Positions 1-10,448 of a DNA stretch of 64,000 nucleotides are shown here, one piece after another. The DNA lies in NCBI RefSeq assembly GCF_018130695.1, contig NZ_JAFCJX010000006.1, positions 248,001-312,000 of the forward strand. The letters run 5' to 3'. Source of the DNA: Bradyrhizobium jicamae (GTDB lineage Bacteria; Pseudomonadota; Alphaproteobacteria; Rhizobiales; Xanthobacteraceae). The notes beneath the pieces are model-generated. The model did no database searches. It was not told the DNA's origin and saw only the letters and a list, made by a program, of their open reading frames with translations. Numbering within the stretch: the stretch's first letter is position 1; each line of letters begins with the position of its first letter. The translations under genes and the position numbers were made by a program.

Positions 1-1322
1 AGCCGGCCGACGATGTCGGAGCTGCGCTTGCCGGCGCGGCAGGCATTGGCGACGGCAACCAGCGCGTCGTCGCCGACCGCGTGCCCATAGCGGTCGTTGA
101 CCGCCTTGAAATGATCGACATCGATCATCAGCACCGAGAGCGGCCGGTAGTAGCGCTGGAACCGGCTCCATTCCGCCGCAGCCAGCGTCCAGAAATGCCG
201 GCGGTTGGCGAGCCCGGTCATCGCGTCGGTGGTCGCGAGCTCTTCCATCTGCTGCGCGTTGCGCACGAGATCGGTGACGTCGCAATAGGTCAGCATCCGG
301 CCGCCGTCTTTCAGCGGCGCACAATGCGCGCGGATATGGCGGCCGTCGGTGGTTTGCAGGTCCCGCGGCGTCTCGTCGCCATCGCGCACGGCGGCGACGC
401 GACCGGCCAGGAGCGCCTCCCGTTCCTCCGGCGTCTGGCCGCTGGCGCCGGTGCGCACCGAATTCCTGATCAGGGACTCGTAGGACGGGCGGCGCGTGGC
501 CTGCTCGTCGGTGACGCCCCAGAATCGTCGCATCCGCTTGTTGAGGAATCGCGCATTGAGATCGCGGTCCAGCATGACGACGCCTTCGCTGACATGATCG
601 AGCGCGCCGCGCAGCATTTCCAGCTCGTCGGCATGACGGACGATATCTGTGACATAGGCATAGCTGATCATGCGCCCGCCGTTCGGCAGGCACGCGCACT
701 GCACCCGGATCACCTCGCCATTGGTGCGGCGCAGGTCGCGTGGCGCGATATCGCCGGCCTTCACCTGGCGGACACGGTCGGCAACGTAATCGTCGAGATC
801 CTCAGGCGCGACCTGGTAGGCCCCGGTGTCGCGGCCGTGATACATCAGCGCCACGAAGGCCGGGTTGCGGTCGGCGACCGCATCGGGCAGCGCCCACATG
901 CGGCGGAACGCGCGGTTGATGAATTGCGCCTTCAGGTCGGCGTCGAGCAGCAGGATGCCGATGTCGATGACGTCGAGCGCGGCGCGCAGCGCCAGCAGCT
1001 GGCCGCGCACGACCTGATCGGCCCCCTTGGCCTCGCCGGCGGCCTCCCTCGCCGCGTCCTCCCTGGCCGCCTCAGCGAGCTCGAAGCTCAGACCGAGCTG
1101 CTTCTCCGACTGCCAGATGCGCCGGCACGGCTGCGGCTCGCCCTCGCCCGCAATCAGCAAATGAAACCGCTCGGGAACGCCCAGCGCGCTCTCGACTTCG
1201 ATTTCAGCCCCGACATCGGAGATGCGGCGGACGATGCAATCGATCGACGACTGGCCGTAATTGGAGATGACCTTGCCCGCCAGGAAGGTGCGGCCGCGGG
1301 GCATCGGTTTCAGTTCGGACAT
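1..1322 (-). CDS. PilZ-PAS-PAS-GGDEF diguanylate cyclase (3' end outside window)
   Basis: About 440 codons are visible and the C-terminus runs off the window start. The N-terminal 95 residues look like a PilZ-type c-di-GMP-binding domain (an IVRRISDVGAEIEV-type strand pattern). Two PAS_7-type domains follow (about residues 110-230 and 235-355), each beginning LRxALDxxxxGxxxLDxDLxAxFxN. A GGDEF domain starts near residue 365, with TTDAMTGLANRRHF and the DVDHFKAVNDRYGH metal-site motif. The GGDEF signature itself lies beyond the window, so cyclase activity cannot be judged. The start is the ATG at 1322. It is divergent from the MFS transporter. Expected role: cytoplasmic c-di-GMP synthesis tuned by PAS signals and c-di-GMP feedback. 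The long plus-strand reading frame opposite it is a codon-bias shadow. Confidence 0.9.
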   Translation of the reverse strand, partial: MSELKPMPRGRTFLAGKVISNYGQSSIDCIVRRISDVGAEIEVESALGVPERFHLLIAGEGEPQPCRRIWQSEKQLGLSFELAEAAREDAAREAAGEAKGADQVVRGQLLALRAALDVIDIGILLLDADLKAQFINRAFRRMWALPDAVADRNPAFVALMYHGRDTGAYQVAPEDLDDYVADRVRQVKAGDIAPRDLRRTNGEVIRVQCACLPNGGRMISYAYVTDIVRHADELEMLRGALDHVSEGVVMLDRDLNARFLNKRMRRFWGVTDEQATRRPSYESLIRNSVRTGASGQTPEEREALLAGRVAAVRDGDETPRDLQTTDGRHIRAHCAPLKDGGRMLTYCDVTDLVRNAQQMEELATTDAMTGLANRRHFWTLAAAEWSRFQRYYRPLSVLMIDVDHFKAVNDRYGHAVGDDALVAVANACRAGKRSSDIVGR

Positions 1323-1525
1323 GGCGGTATCCTGAGGAGTCCGCTGGTAACATGCAACCAGATCGTGGAGACGGACTTAACCGAAACCGTCCAACCGGAG
1401 CCGTACGGGGGGCGGTCTGCCCGCAATGCTAATGGAACGTTAATGGCGCCTGGCGCGTCTTGCAGGCGCTCGCGCAATTTCCTAATCCGGGACTGATCCC
1501 GGCTCCAATCGAGCTCGCTCCCCTG

Positions 1526-2947
1526 ATGTCGCCCGCACCGATCGAGCATGCCGACGGCCTGCCGCAACCCCAGCGTAACCAGGCGATCCTGACGATTGCG
1601 CTGGGTATCCTGATGGCCGTCGTCGACAGCGCCATCGCCAATGTCGCGTTGCCGACGATCGCGGCCGACCTCAATGCCAGTCCGGCGTTCTCGATCTGGA
1701 TCGTCAACGGCTATCAGCTCGCCATCACGATCTCGCTGCTGCCGCTGGCCTCGCTCGGCGAGATCATAGGCTACCGCCGCGTCTACCTGGTTGGGCTCGT
1801 GCTGTTCACGGTCGCATCCGCGTTCTGCGCGGTCGCGAACACGCTGCCGCTCCTGACGATCGCGCGCATCATCCAGGGCTTTGGCGCGGCCGGCATCATG
1901 AGCGTCAATTCGGCGCTGGTCCGCTTCACCTATCCGCGCGCCCTGCTCGGCCGCGGCATCGGCCTCAATGCGCTGGTCGTTGCCTTCTCCGCCGCGGTCG
2001 GCCCGACGCTGGCCGCCGGGATCCTCGCGGTCGGCAGCTGGCCCTGGCTGTTTGCGATCAACATCCCGCTCGGCGCGGTGACGCTGGCGCTGGGCCTGCG
2101 CAGCCTGCCCCACACCACGCCCGCCAGCCATTCGTTCGACTGGCAGAGCGCGGGACTGTCCGCGATCACCTTCGGCGTCGGCATCGCCGCGATCGACAGC
2201 GTTGGGCATGGCGAGGCGGCGATGATCTGGCTGATCGAGTTCGGCGTGTCCATCATCGCCGGCGCGCTGCTGATCTATCGCGAAACCCACATGGCCTCGC
2301 CGCTGCTGCCGGTCGACCTGTTGCGCATCCCGGTGTTCGCGCTGTCGATCGCGACCTCGATCGCCTCGTTCTGCGGCCAGATGCTGGCCTTCACCGCGAT
2401 CCCATTCTACCTGCAGAGCCGGTTCGGCTATTCGGCGGTGCATATGGGGCTGTTGATCACGCCATGGCCGATCGCGCTGGCTTTCGCGGCACCGCTCGCC
2501 GGCCGCCTGGTCGAGCGTTATCCGGTCGGCCTGCTCGGCGGCATCGGCCTCACCCTGTTCGCCTGCGGGCTCGGCACGCTCGCCTTCCTGCCGGCGGCGC
2601 CGACGCCGTTCGACATCATCTGGCGGATGGCGCTCGCAGGCTGCGGCTTCGGTCTGTTCCAGACGCCGAACAACCGCACCATGATCGCCGCCGCCCCGCG
2701 CGAGCGCGCCGGCGGCGCAAGCGGCATGCTCGGCACCGCGCGGCTGCTCGGCCAGACCACGGGCGCCGCGCTGGTGGCGCTGTTCCTCGGCCGCTATCCG
2801 CAGGAAGGCACGCGGATCGCACTCCTCGTCGGCACAGGCTTTGCGCTATGCGGCGCGATGCTGAGCATGCTGCGGCTGTCGGACGCCGGCGCGCGCGGTG
2901 CTGAGCAGGTGCGGGTGAAGGAGGAGCAGCGCCTGCGGGGGGATTAG
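1526..2947 (+). CDS. MFS transporter, DHA2 (EmrB/QacA-like) family
   Basis: This is a 473-residue polytopic membrane protein with about 14 hydrophobic segments, typical of the DHA2 drug:H+ antiporter family. The first segment carries LGILMAVVDSAIANVALPTI, the family's motif with an acidic residue in TM1. Loop 2-3 has the GEIIGYRRVYL variant of MFS motif A, and motif C-like glycine-rich sequence is present (about residues 120-160). The ATG at 1526 was chosen over a TTG at 1460 that would add 22 Pro-rich residues; neither has a strong Shine-Dalgarno. Likely an inner-membrane multidrug or metabolite exporter; the substrate cannot be read from sequence. No adaptor (EmrA) gene is adjacent. The LysR gene downstream starts 90 bases after its stop and may or may not be related. 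Confidence 0.9.
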   Translation: MSPAPIEHADGLPQPQRNQAILTIALGILMAVVDSAIANVALPTIAADLNASPAFSIWIVNGYQLAITISLLPLASLGEIIGYRRVYLVGLVLFTVASAFCAVANTLPLLTIARIIQGFGAAGIMSVNSALVRFTYPRALLGRGIGLNALVVAFSAAVGPTLAAGILAVGSWPWLFAINIPLGAVTLALGLRSLPHTTPASHSFDWQSAGLSAITFGVGIAAIDSVGHGEAAMIWLIEFGVSIIAGALLIYRETHMASPLLPVDLLRIPVFALSIATSIASFCGQMLAFTAIPFYLQSRFGYSAVHMGLLITPWPIALAFAAPLAGRLVERYPVGLLGGIGLTLFACGLGTLAFLPAAPTPFDIIWRMALAGCGFGLFQTPNNRTMIAAAPRERAGGASGMLGTARLLGQTTGAALVALFLGRYPQEGTRIALLVGTGFALCGAMLSMLRLSDAGARGAEQVRVKEEQRLRGD

Positions 2948-3037
2948 CCCTTGTTGGAACTTTGGCGTGCGATGGTGGTATCCGCCGGCGGTCAAACCAT
3001 ATTTCCAAGACGGTCGATTTCAAGTGGAGGCGGACAA

Positions 3038-3922
3038 ATGCAGTTGAAGCATCTCCGAACCTTTCTCGCCGTCGCGAGCACGCTCAATCTGACTCGCGCT
3101 GGCGAGAAATTGCATCTTTCCCAATCCAGCGTAACCGAACAGATTCAGTCGCTTGAAAGCGACATCGGCACCGTCTTGTTTGATCGTTCGAGGCGCAAGT
3201 GGGCATTAACGCCCGCGGGAACACGGCTTCTCGAATACGCCGGTGCAATTATGGCCCTGAGCGACGAGGCACGCGGTGCGGCGCTGGATGAAGCGCGCGA
3301 GGTTATTGGCGGTGTCGTGGTCGGCGGCGTCGAAAGCCTATGCACGGAGCGCCTTCCCGCGCTCCTTCTGAAATACTGCACCGACTTTCCGGATGTTCGT
3401 GTCACGCTCCGTGCAGGAAAGACGACCGATTTGTATGGCGGTCTCAAAGCGGGATTGCTCGATGTGTACTTCACCTTCGGCATCTCGCCTGAAGAGACGG
3501 GCCTGCGGAGCGAAAACGTCACCACAGAGCGGATCGTGCTCGTCGGACCGCCGAATCATCGTCTCTCTGGTCAGCGCTCGGTCACGCTCGATGAGCTTGC
3601 GCGAGAGGATTTTCTTGTGACCATCACGGGATGCCCGGTTCGCGCTGCGTTCGAGAAGGCATTTGCCAAGCACAAGTGTCCTCGCATCGTCGCCGAATTT
3701 GCAAGCATTGCGGCAATGCGAAATATCGTCGAACAAGGTGGCGGCTGCGCGCTATTGCCGGCCTCGACCGCGCGGGAAGCGCTCGCGGCCGGCAAGCTTG
3801 TTGCGTTGCCTTGGCCGGCGCAGCAGGAAATGCCGGTTTCGATGCGGTGGCGGCAGCAGCGTTTACCGCCGCCAGCCCTTCGCCACTTCCTCGAAGTGGC
3901 GCGCCACAGCCTGGCGACTTAG
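3038..3922 (+). CDS. LysR family transcriptional regulator
   Basis: This 294-residue protein has the classical LysR layout. A winged HTH occupies residues 1-60 (MQLKHLRTFLAVASTLNLTR, then LHLSQSSVTEQIQSLE), and a periplasmic-binding-protein-like effector domain follows from about residue 90. The start is fixed at 3038 by a GTGGAGG Shine-Dalgarno eight bases upstream; an earlier start at 2951 adds a low-complexity leader and is rejected. It follows the MFS exporter on the same strand and converges on a DUF1330 gene. The target is unknown; LysR proteins usually control a divergent neighbour, but no divergent gene is immediately upstream. Confidence 0.92.
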   Translation: MQLKHLRTFLAVASTLNLTRAGEKLHLSQSSVTEQIQSLESDIGTVLFDRSRRKWALTPAGTRLLEYAGAIMALSDEARGAALDEAREVIGGVVVGGVESLCTERLPALLLKYCTDFPDVRVTLRAGKTTDLYGGLKAGLLDVYFTFGISPEETGLRSENVTTERIVLVGPPNHRLSGQRSVTLDELAREDFLVTITGCPVRAAFEKAFAKHKCPRIVAEFASIAAMRNIVEQGGGCALLPASTAREALAAGKLVALPWPAQQEMPVSMRWRQQRLPPPALRHFLEVARHSLAT

Positions 3923-3944
3923 CTGGCCGGTCGCAATGGCCATG

Positions 3945-4361
3945 CTATCTTTGATCCGGCAGGCCCTCGATTGCGATGATCCGAAACTTTGCACCGCGCT
4001 GGCGAATCTTCGCGGCCGACTGGTTCTCGGGAGAGTCATACCAGCGGCGTACCGCCTCCACGGTGGGGAATTGCAGAATGGCGATGCAGCAGGGAACTTG
4101 GCCATCGCCCTCAAGCAGCGTATTGCGCTGGCTGCGGGCGAGATACCGTGCGCCGTATTTGGGGAGAATCTCGCGAGCCAATTTCGCGTATTGCTCCTGA
4201 ATGGACTCCTCGCCCGTCGTTGCGGTTCGCTCGACGACGACAAGGGCGGGACGGTTCTCCTCCTGGGCGATGGACCTGCTGATGCCCAACGGCCAGGCGT
4301 TCAAAGCGGCCCCAAGCGAAACCAGCGCACCTGCACGCAATAAACCGACGCATCTGTACAT
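3945..4361 (-). CDS. DUF1330 family protein with signal peptide
   Basis: A 138-residue protein with an N-terminal hydrophobic stretch (about residues 5-30) ending in an Ala-Gln region, consistent with export. The mature part resembles DUF1330, a ferredoxin-like dimeric alpha/beta barrel fold (ALVVVERTAT, AILQFPTVEAVRRWYDSPE, the last being the hallmark F-x-x-x-x-x-x-x-x-W/F-Y-x-S-x-E). The start ATG at 4361 has GGAGG nine bases upstream; an upstream GTG at 4370 is possible. It is convergent with the LysR gene with 22 bases between stops. The DUF1330 function is unknown. Export is unusual for the family, which is mostly cytoplasmic. Confidence 0.8.
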   Translation of the reverse strand: MYRCVGLLRAGALVSLGAALNAWPLGISRSIAQEENRPALVVVERTATTGEESIQEQYAKLAREILPKYGARYLARSQRNTLLEGDGQVPCCIAILQFPTVEAVRRWYDSPENQSAAKIRQRGAKFRIIAIEGLPDQR

Positions 4362-4515
4362 GGCCTCCACCCTCCACGACGAGGTGTTCTCGTCGCGAAA
4401 ATTTAGTTGGCTGACAATGCGGTCGGAAGCGGGAAGATTCGATAGCTCCCATCGGCCCTTCCGATGAAGGATTGGTCAGGTCTGAACTGATACGGACAGC
4501 CGCACACACCACCAG

Positions 4516-4545
4516 CAAAAAGGCCGGCTTTGCAGCCGGCCTTCT
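4516..4545 (-). terminator. Rho-independent terminator of clpA
   Basis: A perfect 9-bp GC-rich stem (4520-4528 with 4535-4543) with a 6-base loop lies 22 bases after the clpA stop. Read on the minus strand it is followed by TTTTTG. This is a standard intrinsic terminator. Confidence 0.85.
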
Positions 4546-4566
4546 TCAACTCAATCACGTTCGCGC

Positions 4567-6972
<2,406 letters not shown>

Positions 6973-7383
6973 TCGCGTCCTCTATGGCCCCCGGCCATCA
7001 TGATCGCCATTACCGGGTCAGGCAACAACAACCTTTGTCGTTGCCGGTGATATAGTTACGCCGCCTCGCAGTGGAAGAGCGGTTCCGAACGGCTAGTTTT
7101 CCTCTAAATTCAGGCACAAACGAGTCGCACACAACGCCACAGCACATTGTCGCAGGGGCAATGTCGCGCAAGCGCATCCCCGCAATCACACGGGGGCACC
7201 GCTCGAAACGTCACAACGAATTCAATGCAAGACCCGTTCCGAACTCCGGCGGGCCGACTGAAGCGCGATGGGATCGCGCTTCGGCTCCTTGTTTGAGCAT
7301 GATCTCTGCGCAAACGCCTTCGGCGTTTGTCGCGAGGGAAAACCGCTTCACCCTTTTCCGGATCATGCTCGGAGAACAAGCAG
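6973..7383. other. clpS-clpA intergenic region with dispersed repeat
   Basis: No convincing gene is present in these 411 bases. The part next to clpA (6973-7255) must hold any clpA promoter, although I could not identify clear boxes. The part next to clpS (7260-7370) is a two-hairpin repeat described separately. Confidence 0.7.
7260..7370. repeat. Dispersed intergenic palindromic repeat (Bradyrhizobium type)
   Basis: Three nested inverted repeats are visible. GAAGCGCGAT/ATCGCGCTTC is a perfect 10-bp stem with a GGG loop (7260-7282). GAGCATGAT/ATCATGCTC forms the outer arms (7295-7303 and 7362-7370). CAAACGCC/GGCGTTTG is an inner hairpin with loop TTC (7311-7329). The segment ending in TTTTCCGGATCATGC matches, from memory, an intergenic repeat spread through Bradyrhizobium and relatives. 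No second copy was noticed in this window. Confidence 0.65.
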
Positions 7384-7785
7384 CTATTTCTTCTCCATCA
7401 CGCATTGCAACGGGTGCTGGTGCTTGCGTGCGAAGTCCATCACCTGCGTCACCTTGGTCTCGGCGATCTCGTAGGTGAACACGCCGCACTCCCCGATGCC
7501 GTGATGGTGCACGTGGAGCATGATCTTGGTGGCGGCTTCGGCGTCCTTCTGGAAAAACTTCTCCAGCACGTGGACGACGAATTCCATCGGCGTGTAGTCG
7601 TCGTTCAGGATCAGCACACGGTACAGGTTCGGCCGCTTGGTCTTCGGCTTGACCTTGGTGATGACCGACGTCGAGGGGCTACCGGCCCCCCCGCCGTTGC
7701 GCGGTTCGTCGGCGCTCATGCGGAGCGCGGAACGGGCCTGGGCGGCCGGAAGGGACGAAAGGTCTGTGGACGTGGCGTGCGGCAT
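7384..7785 (-). CDS. clpS: ATP-dependent Clp protease adaptor ClpS
   Basis: A 133-residue adaptor. The ClpS core occupies the C-terminal 85 residues: the strand [20 protein letters not shown] contains the N-degron-pocket Asn-Asp pair and Met, then [24 protein letters not shown] and the C-terminal [12 protein letters not shown]. The N-terminal 45 residues are a low-complexity extension. The first ATG (7785) is used, and an internal ATG at 7719 would give a 111-residue protein closer to family length. ClpS recognises N-terminal destabilising residues and docks on the ClpA N-domain; clpA is the next gene downstream. Confidence 0.97.
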   Translation of the reverse strand: MPHATSTDLSSLPAAQARSALRMSADEPRNGGGAGSPSTSVITKVKPKTKRPNLYRVLILNDDYTPMEFVVHVLEKFFQKDAEAATKIMLHVHHHGIGECGVFTYEIAETKVTQVMDFARKHQHPLQCVMEKK

Positions 7786-8218
7786 GGTTCAGGCGTTCGA
7801 ACTCCCCGGGGGAAACCGGATGGTGCGTCAATCTCGTTTCGCGATCGCCGCAGGCGCTTTCGCGGAACCTCAAAGCAACGCGTCTTCCGAATTTGCCACT
7901 CCCGGTCCGCCCCGGCGGCCGGGTCGGCTTGCCGAATATGGGCCCGACGGCGGCCTGCCGCAAGCGCGGAAGCACGGTCCATACACACCCGATCCGGCCC
8001 GATTCTGTGGGCCGGGGACCCCGGCAAGGTTAATCGTTTCCGCCGATTTTGACAAAGAATCCGGCATTCCCCTTTAACGAGCATTGAGGATAGCGGCCGC
8101 TTTTGCCCGCATTTTCATCTATTGCCGGGCGTTTCACCACGTTTCTGCGGAACGATTCATTGTCTGTTTAGTCGCGCGCGGGGAGATGGCGCTACAACCA
8201 ATAGCGGTGAGTAGCGTC
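7786..8218. other. Divergent intergenic region, clpS and vWA gene
   Basis: No gene was recognised in 433 bases. A possible sigma-70 promoter for the plus-strand vWA gene is described separately. The rest shows no structure I can support. Confidence 0.5.
8049..8078 (+). promoter_or_regulatory. Candidate sigma-70 promoter of the vWA/Tad-like gene
   Basis: TTGACA (8049-8054) is followed after 18 bases by TTTAAC (8073-8078), about 140 bases before the start codon. The -35 is perfect; the -10 match is weak. Confidence 0.4.
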
Positions 8219-9616
8219 ATGCTTGGTCAAGCCATTTTCAGTCGCGTTCGGCCGGCCGCCGGTCGTTTTGCCGAGGCCCGCGAAGGTAATATCGCGATCA
8301 TTTTCGCGCTCGCATTGCTCCCGATCATCAGCTTCGTTGGCGCCGCGATCGACTATTCGCGCGCCAACAACGCCCGCTCCTCGATGCAGGCAGCGCTCGA
8401 TTCAACGGCGCTGATGGTCGCCAAGGACCTCACCGACGGCACCATCACGACCTCGCAGATCCAGGCCAAGGCGACGGCCTATTTCACCGCGCTCTATACG
8501 AGCACCGAGGCCAAATCGGTGACGGTCACCGCGAGCTATACGCAGAATGCCGGCAACGGCTCGACCGTCCTGGTCAACGGGGCGGGCTCGATCAAGACCG
8601 ACTTCATGCGGGTCGCCGGCTTCCCCAATCTCGGCTTCGGCACCAGTTCGACCGCGGCCTGGGGCAATGTGCGGATGCGCGTGGCGATGGCCCTCGACAA
8701 CACGGGCTCAATGGCTTCGGACGGCAAGATCGGAGCCTTGCGAACCGCGGCCTCCAGCCTGGTCGACCAGCTTAGCGCGCTCGCCAAAAATCCCGGCGAC
8801 GTCTACATTTCCGTCATTCCCTTCGCCAAGGACGTCAACGTCGGCGCCAGCAATTACAACGCCACCTGGATCGACTGGACCGATTGGGACGCCGCCAACG
8901 GCAGCAACGTCTGCACCCAGAGGGACAGCTACAACCGTTGCACACAACGGACCTGGACGCCCAACGCTCACAGCACCTGGACCGGCTGCGTCACCGACCG
9001 CACCCAGCCCTATGACACCCAGAACACCGCGCCGACGCAGACCACGGTCGCGACCTTGTTCCCGGCCGAAGAGTATTACGAGAACAGCGAGACCTACTGC
9101 AAACCCGGCAACAGCCCGATGCTGCAGCAGATCGTTCCGCTCAGCTACGACTGGACCTCGCTCAAGACCACGATCAACGCGATGCAGCCGACCGGCGGCA
9201 CCAACCAGCCGATCGGCCTCGCCTGGGCCTGGCAGTCCCTGCAGCAGACCGCGCCGCTGAACGCGCCGGCGGAAGACACGGGCAACTACACCTACAAAAA
9301 GGCGATCATCCTGCTGTCGGACGGTCTGAACACCGAGGATCGCTGGCCCGCCTATGGCGACGGCCGGACCCAGTTCAACGGCCAGATCGACGCTCGCCAG
9401 AGGATCCTGTGCGACAACATCAAGGCGCAGGGCGTCACGATCTATACCGTGCAGGTCAACACCGGGACCGGCACCAGTGCCGATCCGACCTCCGCTGTCC
9501 TGCAGTATTGCGCCAGCGGCTCGGACAAGTTCTACCTGGTCACGACCGCGAGCCAGACGCTGACCGTGTTCACCGCGATCGGCACCTCGCTGGCAAAGCT
9601 GCGCGTCTACAGGTAA
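8219..9616 (+). CDS. TadG-like pilus-assembly/vWA domain protein
   Basis: A 465-residue protein. An N-terminal TadE/TadG-type segment (REGNIAIIFALALLPIISF, about residues 20-38, preceded by basic residues) is followed by AIDYSRANNARSSMQAALDSTAL. This is the signature of TadG-like Flp/Tad pilus pseudopilins anchored in the inner membrane. A von Willebrand A domain starts near residue 155, with a MIDAS-like ALDNTGSM and later AIILLSDGLNT. Cys residues between 220 and 310 suggest disulfides in the periplasm. The ATG at 8219 was chosen because it places the hydrophobic segment at the usual distance; a longer in-frame start at 8084 adds 45 unlikely residues. No other tad/cpa genes are in the window, so this is an isolated member. 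A strong bidirectional terminator follows. Confidence 0.85.
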   Translation: MLGQAIFSRVRPAAGRFAEAREGNIAIIFALALLPIISFVGAAIDYSRANNARSSMQAALDSTALMVAKDLTDGTITTSQIQAKATAYFTALYTSTEAKSVTVTASYTQNAGNGSTVLVNGAGSIKTDFMRVAGFPNLGFGTSSTAAWGNVRMRVAMALDNTGSMASDGKIGALRTAASSLVDQLSALAKNPGDVYISVIPFAKDVNVGASNYNATWIDWTDWDAANGSNVCTQRDSYNRCTQRTWTPNAHSTWTGCVTDRTQPYDTQNTAPTQTTVATLFPAEEYYENSETYCKPGNSPMLQQIVPLSYDWTSLKTTINAMQPTGGTNQPIGLAWAWQSLQQTAPLNAPAEDTGNYTYKKAIILLSDGLNTEDRWPAYGDGRTQFNGQIDARQRILCDNIKAQGVTIYTVQVNTGTGTSADPTSAVLQYCASGSDKFYLVTTASQTLTVFTAIGTSLAKLRVYR

Positions 9617-9646
9617 GGCGCAGGACAAAGCCCCCTCACCGCGACA

Positions 9647-9678
9647 ACAAAAAAGCCCGGCCAAATGGCCGGGCTTTT
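9647..9678. terminator. Bidirectional intrinsic terminator
   Basis: A 12-bp perfect stem AAAAGCCCGGCC/GGCCGGGCTTTT with an AAAT loop (9651-9678) lies between the convergent vWA gene and the phasin gene. A-runs and T-runs on both flanks allow termination in both directions. Confidence 0.88.
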
Positions 9679-9701
9679 CGTATCTGAGCAACCCCTGGGG
9701 C

Positions 9702-10037
9702 TTACTGAGCCGGGGTGAACTTGGAGACCAGGCCTTCGAAGGGCTTGAAGGTCTGCTTGGCGCAATCGGTGTAGAGGCCGGCGATCTTCTGCGATTCCGC
9801 GACGAAGGTCTCGTAGGCCGAGCGCACGTACTCGGTCTGCGCCTCGAGCGCCTTGTCGAGCGACTTCACGCCGGACAGCTTCTCGACGAACGACTTGGAG
9901 TCCTCGAAGGACTTCTTGGCGTACTCGCCATAGGCGGTGGCGATCGCCTGCACGCCGCTCTGCAGGTTGCTGGCCGAAGCCTGAACGCTCTCGATGTGCT
10001 CTTTGCCGTAACCCTGAATGTCTTCAAACTTGATCAT
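9702..10037 (-). CDS. Phasin family protein
   Basis: A 111-residue, highly helical protein with MIKFEDIQGYGKEHIE at the N-terminus and the phasin_2-like pattern (AIATAYGEYAKKSFEDSKSF, then LEAQTEYVRSAYETFVAES). Phasins coat polyhydroxyalkanoate granules and control their size. The ATG at 10037 has AAGGA about ten bases upstream. A longer frame to 10154 runs through the promoter and is rejected. The promoter holds two TGC palindromes, one placed between the -35 and -10 elements, which points to PhaR-like repression when no polymer is present. No PHA synthase is in the window. Confidence 0.92.
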   Translation of the reverse strand: MIKFEDIQGYGKEHIESVQASASNLQSGVQAIATAYGEYAKKSFEDSKSFVEKLSGVKSLDKALEAQTEYVRSAYETFVAESQKIAGLYTDCAKQTFKPFEGLVSKFTPAQ

Positions 10038-10106
10038 GTGGAGTCCTTTCCCAGACTTGAAATGCGATTCCCAACGCCGGGAAGCTCCCGGCCCCCTGAC
10101 AAAGGC

Positions 10107-10135
10107 GAACATAGTGCACTGCACAATAAAGTCAA
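10107..10135 (-). promoter_or_regulatory. Phasin promoter with TGC palindrome in the spacer
   Basis: On the minus strand TTGACT (10130-10135) and TATGTT (10108-10113) are separated by 16 bases. The spacer is occupied by GTGCA-n-TGCAC (10114-10124). This is a likely repressor operator. TGC-type palindromes are reported targets of PhaR regulators in other alphaproteobacteria; that link here is inference. Confidence 0.65.
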
Positions 10136-10141
10136 GGACAA

Positions 10142-10156
10142 TTGTGCGTCGCACAA
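10142..10156. promoter_or_regulatory. Second TGC palindrome upstream of the phasin gene
   Basis: A perfect 7-1-7 inverted repeat TTGTGCG-T-CGCACAA lies seven bases upstream of the -35 element, about three helical turns from the spacer palindrome. Probably a second half of a cooperative operator. Confidence 0.6.
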
Positions 10157-10448
10157 ATGCCAGATTTTACGGACATTTGCCGTAAACCCCGGGGGACTAC
10201 GCAACGGTTGCTTAATCTTTTGGAAACTCGGCGCGCCTAACCTGATTCCCGGACTTGTTCGCCTTCCGACAGACAGACCGAAATCTGTTTGTGAACAGCA
10301 ACTTAGCTAGAACAGCGACTGCCACGGCCACCGGGGCCCCTGGTCGAACAGGGATCGGCATGGTTGCGCAGGCAATGATCGGCGGGGAGTGGGCACAATT
10401 TTGCCTCACGAGCCAGTGATCAAGATAGAAATTGGGACGGGGAAGTAA

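Larger units (their letters stand above)
10038..10448. other. Phasin-dac intergenic region
   Basis: No gene in 411 bases. It contains the phasin promoter and operators (10107-10156). The part before the plus-strand carboxypeptidase gene (10160-10448) shows no clear sites. Confidence 0.6.
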
